A stretch of DNA of 64,000 nt from Pycnococcus provasolii (lineage: Eukaryota > Chlorophyta > Pseudoscourfieldiophyceae > Pseudoscourfieldiales): contig CP150590.1 in the NCBI GenBank assembly GCA_049487715.1, positions 62,001 to 126,000 of the forward strand, in the 5' to 3' direction. How positions within the stretch are numbered: position 1 is the first letter of the stretch; each line of letters begins with the position of its first letter. Below the pieces are notes generated by a model. The model was not told the origin of the DNA and made no database searches. It saw nothing but the letters and a program-made list of their open reading frames with translations. This document shows positions 9,207 to 20,195 of this stretch, piece after piece. The position numbers and the translations under genes were made by a program.

Positions 9207-10939
9207 CTTTATGGGGTTTATTGAAGAGAATAAGTAGAAAAGAAAAAAAAAGAGTATTATCCCACCGATCGCTAGTGTTTGCCAAAGAGACTGTTACACT
9301 GTTTTTACCTTGAGTATTGTGCGTCCGTCTGTTTAACCGGGCCACAGGTGGATCCCCTGGGAGTCAGCCCGGGGCGAAGGCGGAGACGCGTGCTGCGCGT
9401 GCTTCCGCCAGGCCTCACGTAGTAAGGAAACGGGAAGGGTGGGTGGGTTAGCTCACGAAAGCCGGAATGGCGTTGCCTGTATGATTGATGCGTCTGTTCG
9501 CTTATCATTGAATTTGCTTTGGATAGCTTCCATCCAGGATGAGGTAGGAGGGCGCTTCGCAACGCGCTGGTACAGCTCACTGTTAAGCAGCTTAACCAGC
9601 GATGCGTCCGAGTGTTCACCAAGAGCACCGGACAGCCGCTTCACTAGATCGTTTCGGGCAGCGAGCCACTCGTGTATACGCTCAAGCGAATTAAGCGCAG
9701 GTTCGATGCGGTAGCGGCCTGCCGGTAATGCTGTGAGCTGGATCAGCGGTGGGTCCCAGCCGAGGGGCTGCAGGCCACCGAGCCCAGCTAGCAAGGTTCA
9801 TCCTGCTCTCTGGACAACCAACTTTACTCCGAAATATCCATTAGAGGCGATAACTTGGATTGGGGGGTCTGGTCTTATTAGCCATCCCCTCCTCTCCCGA
9901 GGTGGACCACAGGGGAAGTCATAAGTGGAACGTCCCGTCGTTACACGTCATGGCTTCCTCTCGTGGGAGACGCTCTGTTTTACCGCGTACCATGGGCGTT
10001 GTCCCTCATGGGCGTACCGCTGCATCACGCGGTTACCGGTTGCCTGGACGGCGGGATGGTGCCTGTGCTTCGCCACACTACCACCGTCCTCGCCGTATCA
10101 TCCAGGTAACTTGGGTTCAGGGCGCGCCGTCGTCACCAGCTTCGACGCCGTCGCCATCTCTTCCGGGCGCGCCGTTGTCGCCGGCTTCGCCGCCGTCGCC
10201 GTCTCTTCCTACGCCAGCAGGGGGGAGTTCGCCTCCTCCTCCGCCTTCGTCCTGGCGCATGCACTATCAAGCCGCATGTTCGCGGTCGCGAATGGATGCG
10301 CAGCCGCGTGGCGGTGTTCTTGCGGGGGCTTCGTCATCTGCGCCTGCGTCCGCTGAAGCGCTCGACATTCACGAACGTCGTCGTGCTGCTGCCAACTTGG
10401 CTGCGTTGCTGCCGGATTGTGCCATTGCGCAGCTGCTGGGGTCGTCGGTTCCGCTTGTCTTTTTCTTTTTCGTTTTCGTTTTCTTTTTCTTTTTCTTTTT
10501 CTTTTTCTTTTTCTTTTTCTTTTTCTTTTCCTTTTTCTTTCAATGTGTGTATGTATTTGTCCTCTTCCTACTTTGATTTCACCTGTTCGTTCATTTCGTT
10601 TCTAAGAGGGAGGTCCCACTGTCGGACAGTGCTTCTTAGTTCTGGAATACTTGTATGTATGTATACAAGTGTGTATGTACATGTATGTTGCACTCGTGAA
10701 CGAACAATAGGCCAGTAGTAGTAGTAGTTGTTGTAGGAGAATAAAACTGTTATGAAAGGAATCGTCATATTTGAGTACAACGGTTGGCGCGACTGGAGGG
10801 GACTGGTGTGAATCATAACTTGAAATTCAATTAAACCTGTAACCGTTGTCTGGAATTAAACCCGCATTAACCATAACACTTATTCCCACCTTACCACTGG
10901 TCGGTGGTCTGTTTCTTCACCCTGTAGGAAGCGCCTACT
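9207..10939. other. Spacer with unassigned coding-like fragments and a CTTTTT tract
   Basis: No gene can be assigned. A minus-strand frame at 9453-9794 (113 aa) has a protein-like composition (RIHEWLAARNDLVKRLSGAL) but no family I recognise. A plus frame at about 10100-10455 encodes Ser/Pro-rich sequence followed by HERRRAAANLAALLPDCAIA, and then runs into a (CTTTTT)n polypyrimidine tract at 10458-10541. Either could be an exon or the remnant of a dead gene. Confidence 0.4.
10458..10541. repeat. (CTTTTT)n microsatellite
   Basis: About 13 hexamers of CTTTTT with a few TCGTTT variants, all pyrimidine on the plus strand. Confidence 0.95.
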
Positions 10940-13415
10940 TTAAGACGACATCGCAGCAGCCGCAATCGCGGCAACGCCAACCATGAAAGAACGCACGAAT
11001 GCACCTGAAGTTTCCGTCGTCTTCGCCGTCACCGGCGCCTTGGGTGTCGTAGGTGCCTTGGTCGTCGTCGTCGCTGCCGGAGGAGCTTTGGTCGTCGCCC
11101 CCACCGATGCCTTGGTCGTCGTCGTCGTCGCCCCCACCGATGCCTTGGTCGTCGTCGTCGTCGCCCCCACCGGTGCCTTGGTCGTCGTCGTCGTCGCCCC
11201 CACCGGTGCCTTGGTCGTCGGAGGTCCTGGAGGTCCTGGAGCAAGGATCTCGCTCGATGGCTTCTCCAGCACCTTCGAAATGACAGCCTTCGAAACACCG
11301 GGCACCCCAGCCTGGGTCATCGCCTTGACAAGTTTCTCCGGGTTGTTGCTTATCGCAGCTTTGATGTTCTCAACGTCCGCATTCTGGTTCTTGTACGGCA
11401 GGATCGCAAAATCAACCACGACTCCTCCGCCCTCGGCAAGCTTGCGGCGTTTGCGGCGAATCATGCGCCCAATCATGGAATCCCTTACACCCGTAATCAT
11501 AACCTGCTGAGGCTCTACATTCGCGACGAATGCAACGGATTCCTTGAACTTCTGCTGAGTCGACTCCGACTCAAACGACTCCTTTGAAACGCCGCTCAGT
11601 GTGATCGATACCTCCACAGCAGGCCCATCATCCGAAAATTCCGGGTCGGCGGAGAAGCTCGAGTCGGTGAACGTTTTGCTCTGCAGCGCTTGAAGAGGGA
11701 ACGTGAATCGTTTCTTCGCCTCGGCACCGTTCATCGCGTATGCATGGAGCTCTACCACGATATCCTTGTACTTTGGAGCCTTGTTGTACCCGCCAATTGG
11801 ACTCAGAACGTTGTAGTAATCAATAGAAATCTTGCCTTCAGAGCAAGCAGCGGGATCAGCAGCGGACTCATAGCAGGACTCATCCACCAAAATGTCACCC
11901 CACAGGAAGACGGCGTCGGAGAGGTACTCCTGTTCCACCCCATTAACCTCCTTGAAGAGACGAGGTACAAAGAAACCTCCATTTTTCTTAGCGATCTCCG
12001 TTGGACTCGTATTGTTCGGGCTCGTGAACATTACAGCAGTCTCCCTGTAGTTTGTCAGGTTGTAAGACATCTTGAGAGTGGCAGGACTTGCACCTCGCGT
12101 CGTAGGTTTTCCGCCTGACATCTGAATTTTCGCGCCACTAGGATAGTACATGACAGGAATGGTCATGAGAATTTCTTGATTCCCATCATTGTCAATCACC
12201 TCCTCTTCGGCATAAATCAGAGACTCAAATCTTTTGCCAGAATACTCGTCAGAAAAGTTTGGTTGCGTGAATGCGAGTCGAGGGTCGTCTGTGCCATTCA
12301 CCGACTGATACAAGCCGAACGTGTCGCCCAACCAATAGGCTTTCATCAAAGCATCACTTTCTTCATCATAGTAACTTTCCGTAAGCGTCGCCTTCTGCAC
12401 CGTCGATCCGAACACGGTACCGGGCTCCGACGTTGTCGTGTGCATAATTTGGAATTCGCCTCGAACAGCCGTATCAGGGACTGACGCGTCCAGCTCAAAG
12501 TCGAAGTATTCTTCGTTGTATCTCACGGTAACGTTTCGCACGAAGAATGGCACGGGTTGAATTTCCGGCGGCGGCTTCGTGGTGGGCAGTTCCTCAGGTG
12601 GAACGCCACCGCACGATCCTGTTCCATCGTCGTAAACTTGTTTGACCTCCGAGCCATCCTTGCACGCAATACAGTCAAGCGGGCCTGTGGGATTCTCATG
12701 ATATCCGCATGCAGAGCAAGTTGGATGGCACTCGCATCCCTCGATCGGTTCGTACGATTCGTCGTAGCACGACGACGCTTTCATATCCGGCGCCGCCGTC
12801 GTCTCCTCCGGGGGCGTCGTCGGCTGATCCTCAATCGAGGTCGTGGTCGTCGTGGTTGTCGTCGTCGGAGCCGACGTCGTGGGAGTTGGCGTCGTCGTCG
12901 GAGCCGACGTCGTCGTCGGAGCCGACGTCGTCGTCGTGGTTGTCGGCGTCGGAGCCGACGTCGTCGGAGTTGGCGTCGTCGTCGTGGTTGTTGGCGTCGG
13001 CCCAGGTGCACCGCCACCGCACGATCCTGTCCACGTTTCTTCGTTCATGTCTTTGGGATCTGAGAAGTCCTTGCACATAGTGCAGTCGAGCGGGCCTGTG
13101 GGATTCTGCTTATTTCCGCATGCCCCGCATGTTGGATGGCACTCGCATCCCTCGATCGCGACGTAGTTTTCGTCGTAGCACAATGCTTTCATATCCTCCG
13201 TCGGCGTCGGCGTCTCCTGCGGGGGCATCGTCGGCTGATCCTCAATCGAGGTCGTGGTCGTCTCCTCCGTCGGCGTCGGCGTCTCCTGCGGGGGCATCGT
13301 CGGATAATCCTCAATCGAGGTCGTGGTCGTCTCCTCCGTCGGCGTCGGCGTCTCCTCCGAATAATCCTCAATCGAGGTCGTGGTCGTCTCCTCCGCCGGC
13401 GTCGGCGTTGGCGTT

Positions 13416-13450
<35 letters not shown>

Positions 13451-14878
13451 TGGCGTCGGCGCCACGGAGCCTGAGCACACGCTGTTGTCATTCGAGTACG
13501 CGCCTGTCTGCGCGGCCGTCGAGAGTGCCTTGATCGTGTTTATGTACTTGACAGACTTCATGGCGAGTGCGCCGCCACGAGTCGCGATAGCTTTTTTGAA
13601 TTCCTCGAGTTGCCACCACGCTTCGGAGTCTTTATTCGCGAGGTCAGGCATGCTGAGGTGTATGCCCGTGAACGTCTTCGGCTTCACGCCGTTGTTGCGC
13701 TCGTACGCCTGGATCGCCATGTACTGGTCGTGCAGTGTTTTGGCCACTTCGCCGAGCCGTCCGCACTGCGCGCTCTTCGCGACAATCTTGTTGAGGAAGT
13801 CGCCCATGTCGAGGTGTACCTTTTCTGATTCACCGGCGGCGCCTATGAACTTGTACGCCTCCGACTGGGCGCGCAGGATCACCTTGATTGCGCTTTTGGA
13901 TTTCGTCTTCGCGACTTGGCCGAGCACGTCGACGAACTTGGACATCGCGTCGGAGTACGCGGGGTACTTGGCGCAGTCGACTAGCGAAAGCGTCTTGTCG
14001 CCCGAGTCCTTGGGTGCGTCGTACGGGTCTTTGTACGCGATGAAGCCGTCGACGAGCTTCTTGCCCCACGCGACGGGGTTCGCCGCGCTCATGTCGAGTG
14101 TTTTGAAGTCCCAGCCGTGTCCCGGCTCGAGGTCCTCGCTTGCAAGGATGTAATTCGTGTACTCCGAGAGCGTGTTGTGTACGAGGAAGCCGCTCATCAA
14201 GCACGCGTCGAAGCCTATGATGTCGAGCTTGGCGACACCCGTCATCTTCTCGAGTCCTTTTTTGACGCCGTCTTGGATCTGCGCGAGCGACATGATGCTG
14301 TACGCCACGTCGTCCTTTCCGGGGAACGCCTCGTCGCCTCCGAATCCAAGGTAAGACGCGCCGTGGTCGTGGTACGTGAGTGCGCGGTACTTCGACGGGT
14401 ACATGTCGAAGTACTTCTTGATGAAGTCTGCGAGCAAGTTCGGGTCGTCCATGTTCACCTCGCCTTGGATCGTCTCGATCACCTGCCACACCTGTCCGTT
14501 TTCTTTCACTTCTCCGGACTCCGGGTCCGTTTGCCGTCCTTTGACTCGCCGGAGTACGCGCGCGCCGTTGTCGTACTTGACGGGTTTTCCGTCTTTGTCG
14601 ACGACGTTCGTCATGTCTTTCGTGTACTTGTAGGGATTGCAGGAAGGGTTGTCGTCACTTGCCACACATCCCGCCGAGCGGTCGATGAACGCGATGACGT
14701 TACCACCCGCTGGACTGTTGAGAACTTCCTGCATGTCTTCCCACATTGGCCTCTCCAAGTCCGTGTCCGCGTGGTTCCAAAGCAAATACGTCCAAGTCTC
14801 CGTCTCTGCAAGGCTGAGACAAATCTGCCCAAACATGAAAGCCAGCATCAAAAACATCGTCGATTTCATAATCATCAT
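10940..14878 (-). CDS. Secreted clostripain-family (peptidase C11) protease with mucin-like stalks and GPI-type tail
   Basis: 1312 residues. An N-terminal signal peptide (about 1-24, ending SLA) is followed by a C11 clostripain-like domain. YHDHGASY at about 169-176 and GFDACLMSG at about 222-230 supply the catalytic His172 and Cys226 of this caspase-fold family. Then come a TP-repeat linker, two cysteine-rich modules (each with GCECHP-C..CG...NPTGPLDC..CKD) separated by Thr/Pro stalks, and a beta-rich region with FFVRNVTVRYNEEYF. A domain of the type VSITLSGVSKESFES...VMITGV, common in large algal surface proteins, comes next. The end is a Thr/Lys/Ala stalk and the hydrophobic terminus RSFMVGVAAIAAAAMSS, which resembles a GPI-anchor signal. 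Role inferred: cell-surface protease or adhesion protein. The substrate is unknown. The start MMIMKS is supported by the signal peptide. Confidence 0.85.
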
Positions 14879-17443
14879 GATGTGTTGTGATATCAGTGAA
14901 GAAATCTCAGTGAAACTTAAAGAAGTTCACCTTAACTTGACTGGTCAACTGAACTTAACAAGTAGGTAAGAGCGAGATAACACTCTCTCAATGACTCTAC
15001 AGCAGCAAGCTCAAAAGAAAGCCTCACTCACGAGCAGACGTATGCAGACGTCTTAAGAGCTACCTTAGCGAGAAAAAAGAAGAGGGAATCAGACAAGCAC
15101 ACAGCTCAGACACACAAGCTCACAGCACAAGCACACACAGCTGAGTGTGTCTCTCGAGACTATTTATCACTCACTCTCTCTCTCCACAAGGTTTGATATG
15201 ATTCCACAACAAAAAATAAAAACGCGAGAAGCGAGAGCCCACAGCACAGCCTACTACTTAAGGTTCCCAGAAAAGAAGCTGCTTAAGCCGTTAAGCCCGT
15301 TGTGTATCAACTTCAACAAAGCTGAGCGGAGGCCGGAGCGGAGGCCGGAGCGGAAGTTGAGCGGGACGGTAAAAACCGAAGGCCGTGTGGGGGGGTGCCT
15401 TGTGTGCTGCTGTGCTGTGGTGCTGTGCCTTGTGTGCTACTGTGCTGTGGTGCTGTGCTGTGGGGTGCCTTGTGGTGCTGTGGTGAACCGTGTGCTGACA
15501 AGGACAACGTGAACGACCCCCTACTAGGAGGGACTCCCTTCCCGGAGGACAAAGTTTATGTATATTTGCGAACACACCCCTGAAGGCCCTGAGCCTGATG
15601 CCTGATGCCTGATCAAGGGGGAGTCCCAGGGAGCAGGAGGCCGGAGGGGGATCCCACTTCCCAGGGAGAGCTTTGATGGGATCCCAGCAAGACATCCGAC
15701 CTAATAATACTGTAGAAGGAAAGGAAAGCCCGGCGGGCGACGGGAACCAACTCCAGGGAAACGACAATACTTTTTACTGTACGAGTAATAGGTACAGTCT
15801 AAAATGATAAACGGACCGGTCATTTGTAAGTCCCAATGGTCGTGTCATACCAGGTGGTTTTTGGCCGTACAAGTGCTCATTGGGCGAGGCCCTTGGGTGG
15901 ACTATGCGACGCCGTCGCGAGGAACGGGGTACAACGAACACTCGCGTGTACACAACCAGCCAAAGTGGTACACTCCGCCATGGCCGCCTTTGAGTAGCCC
16001 CTGAGAAAGAAGAGCACTGGGTGTTGAATGCCAAAAACTCGATACCCCCGCCTCCGATGCCATCAACGGTCAGCTGCAAGTAGAAATCGCCAGGCTGTCC
16101 AGTTGACGCCCTTTCGGGCACCTCGCAAGGAGGCGGCACCTGGGAGTTACTCGGGACAGAACATCCCAGAACGGTGTTGGTCAGGGTGCGCGCAGCGCAC
16201 CTTCTCTCAAGGTCAGAGGCGGCTAAAAAAAAAAATTTTAATAGCTGCCGTCCTGTCCTGTCGATTGCTCTCTAGACGGGCGGATCGCCCTGGCGGTGGA
16301 ACCAACCTTAAGCCAGGGCGACCTTAAGGCTCGGGTCTCTCTGGTGTGTGACCCCCCCCTAGTAACGATTCATTAATTACATCAACTGGTGTTACATAGT
16401 ACTCGTGTAACTGGAACTTAACCGTTATCCTCACAATGATGCCGCGTGAGGCCTCTTGCGGCCTCTCGAGGGGTCTGAGGCCTCGTGAGGCCTCTAGAGG
16501 GGTCTGAGGGGTCCCTCTCCATAGGGTATCCCCTCTGACCCATGGAGGGGTCAGAGGCCTCGTGGGGCCTCGTGGGGCCTCAAGGGGCCTCGTAGCCCTC
16601 CGTGGGGCCTCGTGGGGCCGCATGAGGAAGGGGGGGCCACATGAGACCCCTCCGGAGGCCTCAGGACCCCTCATACCCCTCCGGAGGCCTCCGGAGGCCT
16701 CAGACCCCTCCGGAGGCCTCAAGAGGCCTCGCCAAAAGGCGGCCTCCGGAGGCCTCCGGAGGGGTCTGAGGCCTCCGGAGGCCTCCGGAGGCCGCGGTCC
16801 AAGAAGTAGACGTGGAGCGCGTGGGTAGGGTTTCGCGGCTCTTGGTGAGTTGCGGAACCACGGTCACGTTGTCACCGGTGGACGAGGGCAACATCTTCGC
16901 CAACTTGCACGAGCGCATGCATCGATTGGGAATACTGTGGTGCTAACCCCTCATCAGCTCACGTGTTCGCGCGCGCGTGAACTGACAGGCTGGAGAGGTG
17001 ATCGATCGGGTTTTTGAGCAGGCTTTGTTTGGGTTTGGCTGAGGCTGAGGGACACTCCCTCTCCTCCCCACCGTCTAAGGTTAGGAGAGCAAGAAAAGAA
17101 AAGAGAAGAATGAGAATGAGAATGAGGGTGAGGGAGTAACCGAAAAAGACGCATTTCCAAACAACAAAATAAACAACAAAATAAAAATAAAAAAATATCT
17201 GAAATGGTGGTGACGACGCCAATGTCCCAACCGCCTTGCACTTCGACTTTATTCATAAGAGTGCCGCTGTTACCAGTGTTCACGGCATGCTGCCATGGCC
17301 GTCTCCTCACATATGGTGGCCTCGGGCGAGCTACTCATAGGCGGTGCCGTGCGAGTCTTGTTGGTGTGGAGCATACAACAAAATTAACATTCGGACGAGC
17401 TCAACAACGAGCTCATCTTGTTACGGGAGGAATTTATTACCTG
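14879..17443. other. Long spacer between divergent surface-protein genes
   Basis: This 2.6-kb gap separates the starts of two divergently transcribed secreted/membrane proteins, so it must hold both promoters. It contains CT/CA-rich DNA (15100-15190), a motif CTTAAGCCGTTAAGCCCGTT at 15283-15302 that recurs upstream of other minus-strand genes, GGCCGGAGC triplication near 15333-15352, and TGTGCTGTGGTGC repeats at 15400-15490. The CCTCCGGAGG array at 16438-16800 is listed separately. I see no gene. Confidence 0.55.
16438..16800. repeat. GGCCTC / CCGGAGG palindromic array
   Basis: Dozens of copies of GAGGCCTC, GAGGGGTC and the palindrome CCTCCGGAGG, in both orientations by self-complementarity. 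The second half (16650-16800) is almost solid GGCCTCCGGA. It is very GC-rich, has many CpG (CCGG) sites and could fold extensively. Confidence 0.9.
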
Positions 17444-19126
17444 ATGATGACGTTCGCGGTGTTTCTCGTGGCTTGCTTTGGACAGGCGGCCTCCTCCTCA
17501 TCTTCGTCGGAGGAGGTTGATGGTAGCCATTATCATCGCGCGCTCTTGCAGCAGCAGGCGATTACTCCTCAAGATGATGCTAAGCTCAGCTGCATCGTGG
17601 GTGGTTGTTTGCGTATCTGGTCAAGCTGCGACAACTTCGAAACAAACTTGGACGATTTCAACCTCTACAAAAGTCCGGGAGGGTACCGTGGCAACGCCTC
17701 TATAGAAATGGATAGCGACGGCGACTTCATGACAAGTCACTACGACTTTCGGGATAAAAATACGTACGTCGCGGGAAAATCGAGAATAACCGTCACGCTC
17801 ACCGCGAACGGGTTCGCGGCGGGCGCCACCTTGGCACGCACGTCCAAAGTCTTCAACAGGAAATGCGGAGTCTACAACGGCGGAGAAAGAGAGTACTTCG
17901 TGCCTGAAAGCCTGTACGGGCCAGATTCACGAAAAGTCAAGTACGCGCTCACAGGTGACCTGAAAGCCATGCAGAACGGAAGAGGGACCTTCCAAAGCGT
18001 CGTCGACATTCCGTCACTCGTCGACTACGACAACGCCGCGTCCGTGCGACTCTTCGACGAAAATAACAAGTACGTCGCATGCTGCGACCTCACGCCGCCG
18101 CTTCCCGAACTGCCCAACGAGTGGAGCGCAACCGTCGAGGCGAACATCAACAACAAGGGGTACACAATCAGTAGGCGCGAACACCACTCGTCGAGGAGAG
18201 ACGCGATGCGCATCGACACGATGAGAAACTGGGACAGGGTGACTGTGATCACGAACATCGCGAAAGAAGTGCGGCAGACAGTCTACGTCAACGAAACGTT
18301 CCCGGACGGCTGGTGCGAGCAGAAAGACGTGAGAGGATTCGAAAAACGACTGTTCCAGGACGCGTCGAGCCACCACGCGAAAAGCACGGCGCAGTTCCTC
18401 GCGTGGGCATCGCCCGACGGCACCGTCAAGGAAACGCGCGTACCTGGCAGGGCGCAGGTGCGCGGCATCGACTGCGAGGTGTGGGAACGCACTCTCGACA
18501 TGAAAGATATGATGGGAGGGGGAGGAAGTAAGCCCACCATGCCCGCGAAGACGACGACGACGACAACCGCCGCGCCGTCAAATGTGCCAGCGCCACCCCC
18601 GCGTCCGCCACGTGTGGTTCAGCCGTACAAGCTGACGTACTATTTCCCATTCACGCACTGGCGCAACGACCGCAGCGACCACCATCGAATGCTGAAGCGC
18701 ATTAAGCTGGAGAATTCCACAGATGCGGGTAAGGCTGTGCTGCACTTCTACGACTACGTCAGCTTCACGCCGTACTTGGACGCGGCAGATGCCGACGTGC
18801 TCTTCGATCCCTGCCGCAGCTTCCCGAAGGTGGCTGGCAACTGCGGATGCACACCTCAGGTTTCGCCATCTGACCATAAGGGGACATGCGGCACGTACAA
18901 TGGCGCGGCTGTCGCTGGCATATCGATCGCGGCGCTGTTTGCCGGAGTGTTTGCCACGACTGGCGGTTTGTACATGTGCTCGAAGATGCGATTGGGGAAC
19001 AGTGCATTTTCCAAATTGGCGCTCAACCCGATGGCGCGCGGCACGGCGCTGTTCACACCCTTCGAGAACGAGGGTGGTGTTCAAGCGCAGGCCAACGGCA
19101 ATGGCGGTGGCGGTGCCGGTTTGTAG
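17444..19126 (+). CDS. Single-pass surface protein, possible LolA-like/ependymin-like fold
   Basis: 560 residues from the ATG at 17444. This start puts a signal peptide (MMTFAVFLVACFGQAASS) first; the frame upstream to 17204 is not protein-like. The ectodomain has about 16 Cys. One stretch (VYVNETFPDGWCEQK to GIDCEVWERTLD) and a second (YKLTYYFPFTHW to DVLFDPCRSFP) have the alternating beta pattern and closing Phe-x-x-Cys/Pro seen in LolA-like/ependymin-related domains; this resemblance is weak. A Thr-run and Pro-rich linker separates the two. A transmembrane helix (GAAVAGISIAALFAGVFATTGGLYM) is followed by a short basic, then Gly-rich, cytosolic tail. Its divergent neighbour is the clostripain-like surface protease. 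Function unknown. Confidence 0.75.
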   Translation: MMTFAVFLVACFGQAASSSSSSEEVDGSHYHRALLQQQAITPQDDAKLSCIVGGCLRIWSSCDNFETNLDDFNLYKSPGGYRGNASIEMDSDGDFMTSHYDFRDKNTYVAGKSRITVTLTANGFAAGATLARTSKVFNRKCGVYNGGEREYFVPESLYGPDSRKVKYALTGDLKAMQNGRGTFQSVVDIPSLVDYDNAASVRLFDENNKYVACCDLTPPLPELPNEWSATVEANINNKGYTISRREHHSSRRDAMRIDTMRNWDRVTVITNIAKEVRQTVYVNETFPDGWCEQKDVRGFEKRLFQDASSHHAKSTAQFLAWASPDGTVKETRVPGRAQVRGIDCEVWERTLDMKDMMGGGGSKPTMPAKTTTTTTAAPSNVPAPPPRPPRVVQPYKLTYYFPFTHWRNDRSDHHRMLKRIKLENSTDAGKAVLHFYDYVSFTPYLDAADADVLFDPCRSFPKVAGNCGCTPQVSPSDHKGTCGTYNGAAVAGISIAALFAGVFATTGGLYMCSKMRLGNSAFSKLALNPMARGTALFTPFENEGGVQAQANGNGGGGAGL

Positions 19127-19195
19127 TAGTCCTACTAACGTTTCGAAAACATTGAATCAATTTCTTTTTTGCCGAAATTCGTTATTTTTTAGTAA

Positions 19196-19405
19196 TCGCG
19201 TGATCAAATCGATACGCTGTCGTTGCTGAAGGAGTTGGGCGGCTGTCCGTTTGACGTCGAGGTTGCTTGGTTTGCGTCTGACGCCGGCCACGACCACGTC
19301 GTTCGCTGGCTGGCTGCGAACGGCTGTCCGATGCCGCGTCATTTGGAGGAGTGGCTTCGTGCAGAGGCGGACGAGTTTGACTTTCTGTGCGACGGAGTGT
19401 GTTGA
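19196..19405 (+). pseudogene. Ankyrin-repeat-like fragment
   Basis: A frame opening after a TAA (19193-19195) and ending in TGA (19403-19405) encodes about 69 residues. They include LLKELGGCPFDVEVAWFASD then AGHDHVVRWLAANGCPMPRH. This matches the ankyrin-type repeats abundant in algae and large DNA viruses (GH..V.RWL..NGCP). There is no ATG and only about two repeats, so it is a relic or a stray 3' exon lodged between two genes. Confidence 0.6.
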
Positions 19406-19430
19406 GTTTGTAAATTGTTTACTACGTGAC

Positions 19431-20195
19431 TTACTTGGCGAGTCGTGCGAGCACCTCTTCGCCGCACTTCATCGTGTTCAGGCACGGCCCGACGCAGAGG
19501 TCGTGCACGAGCGTGTCATACTTTTGGCTGAGCGGTATATCTGTCTTTTGTATGAACATCGCCGGCGCCGGTTTTGTGTCTCGTACGTAGTACTGCGCGG
19601 ACGTGTCCGTTTCCGCGGACGGGTGTACGAAGATGTGCAGGTCCCCCTCCGTGCTAATGTTGAAGGTGAAGTTCTGCGCGACGATTCCGTAGTTCAGGAC
19701 GTTGTCCTTGAGTTGTCTGATGGTCCACGTCGGTTCCGGCGCCAGTTTGACAAACGTCACGCCTTTGACATCCTTGACGATGATGTTGTGCGGTTCGTCG
19801 TGCGGGTTCGCGAAGTGCATGCCAGTGAATATGCGCATCATGTGTGTATCTTTCATCATGGCAATGACACCTTGTATGGTTTCTCCGTGCGTGACACGCG
19901 CCGCGGAACAGTGCGAAATATTTCCCGCACGAAAGAACAAAGTGAGTTTATCCATGAGCGAGACTTCGAGAGAAAGCACGCAGCTATTTTGCATGTGGTA
20001 CTCCGGCATGTGGATGGACCCTAGTTGTCGCGTGTCGTGTATCGTCGAGCCTGCGTAAAGAAGCGTCATGGCGGACACGTCACCGGCGTCGTAGTTTTCG
20101 CTTAACAGGCTCTTGAGCTCCCAAGCGGTCATTTCAGGGTCGTAAGCAAGACTTACGATGGCATCGTTCGCCAAACGAACTTTCAGGGAACGCAT
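19431..20195 (-). CDS. Ubiquitin-like (beta-grasp) protein
   Basis: 254 residues from the ATG at 20195 (MRSLKVRLAND). An upstream ATG at 20258 would add 21 residues that do not look like the domain. Residues 1-80 follow the ubiquitin pattern: a beta-hairpin, helix TAWELKSLLSEN, LLYAGSTIHDTRQLGS as in ubiquitin's LIFAGKQLEDGRTLSD, then CVLSLEVSL. A second stretch, GVTFVKLAPEPTWTIRQLKD to FTFNI, may be another degenerate beta-grasp unit. There is no C-terminal diglycine, so it is not a conjugated modifier. The tail has CVGPC...KCGEE. TATATTTATATAC just upstream of the start may be a TATA element. Partner and role unknown. Confidence 0.72.
   Translation of the reverse strand: MRSLKVRLANDAIVSLAYDPEMTAWELKSLLSENYDAGDVSAMTLLYAGSTIHDTRQLGSIHMPEYHMQNSCVLSLEVSLMDKLTLFFRAGNISHCSAARVTHGETIQGVIAMMKDTHMMRIFTGMHFANPHDEPHNIIVKDVKGVTFVKLAPEPTWTIRQLKDNVLNYGIVAQNFTFNISTEGDLHIFVHPSAETDTSAQYYVRDTKPAPAMFIQKTDIPLSQKYDTLVHDLCVGPCLNTMKCGEEVLARLAK

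Noticed and set aside
12557-13533. Val/Gly- and Arg-rich frames opposite the clostripain TP-rich stalk
   Set aside because: Direct products of the GTCGTC repeat read on the other strand.
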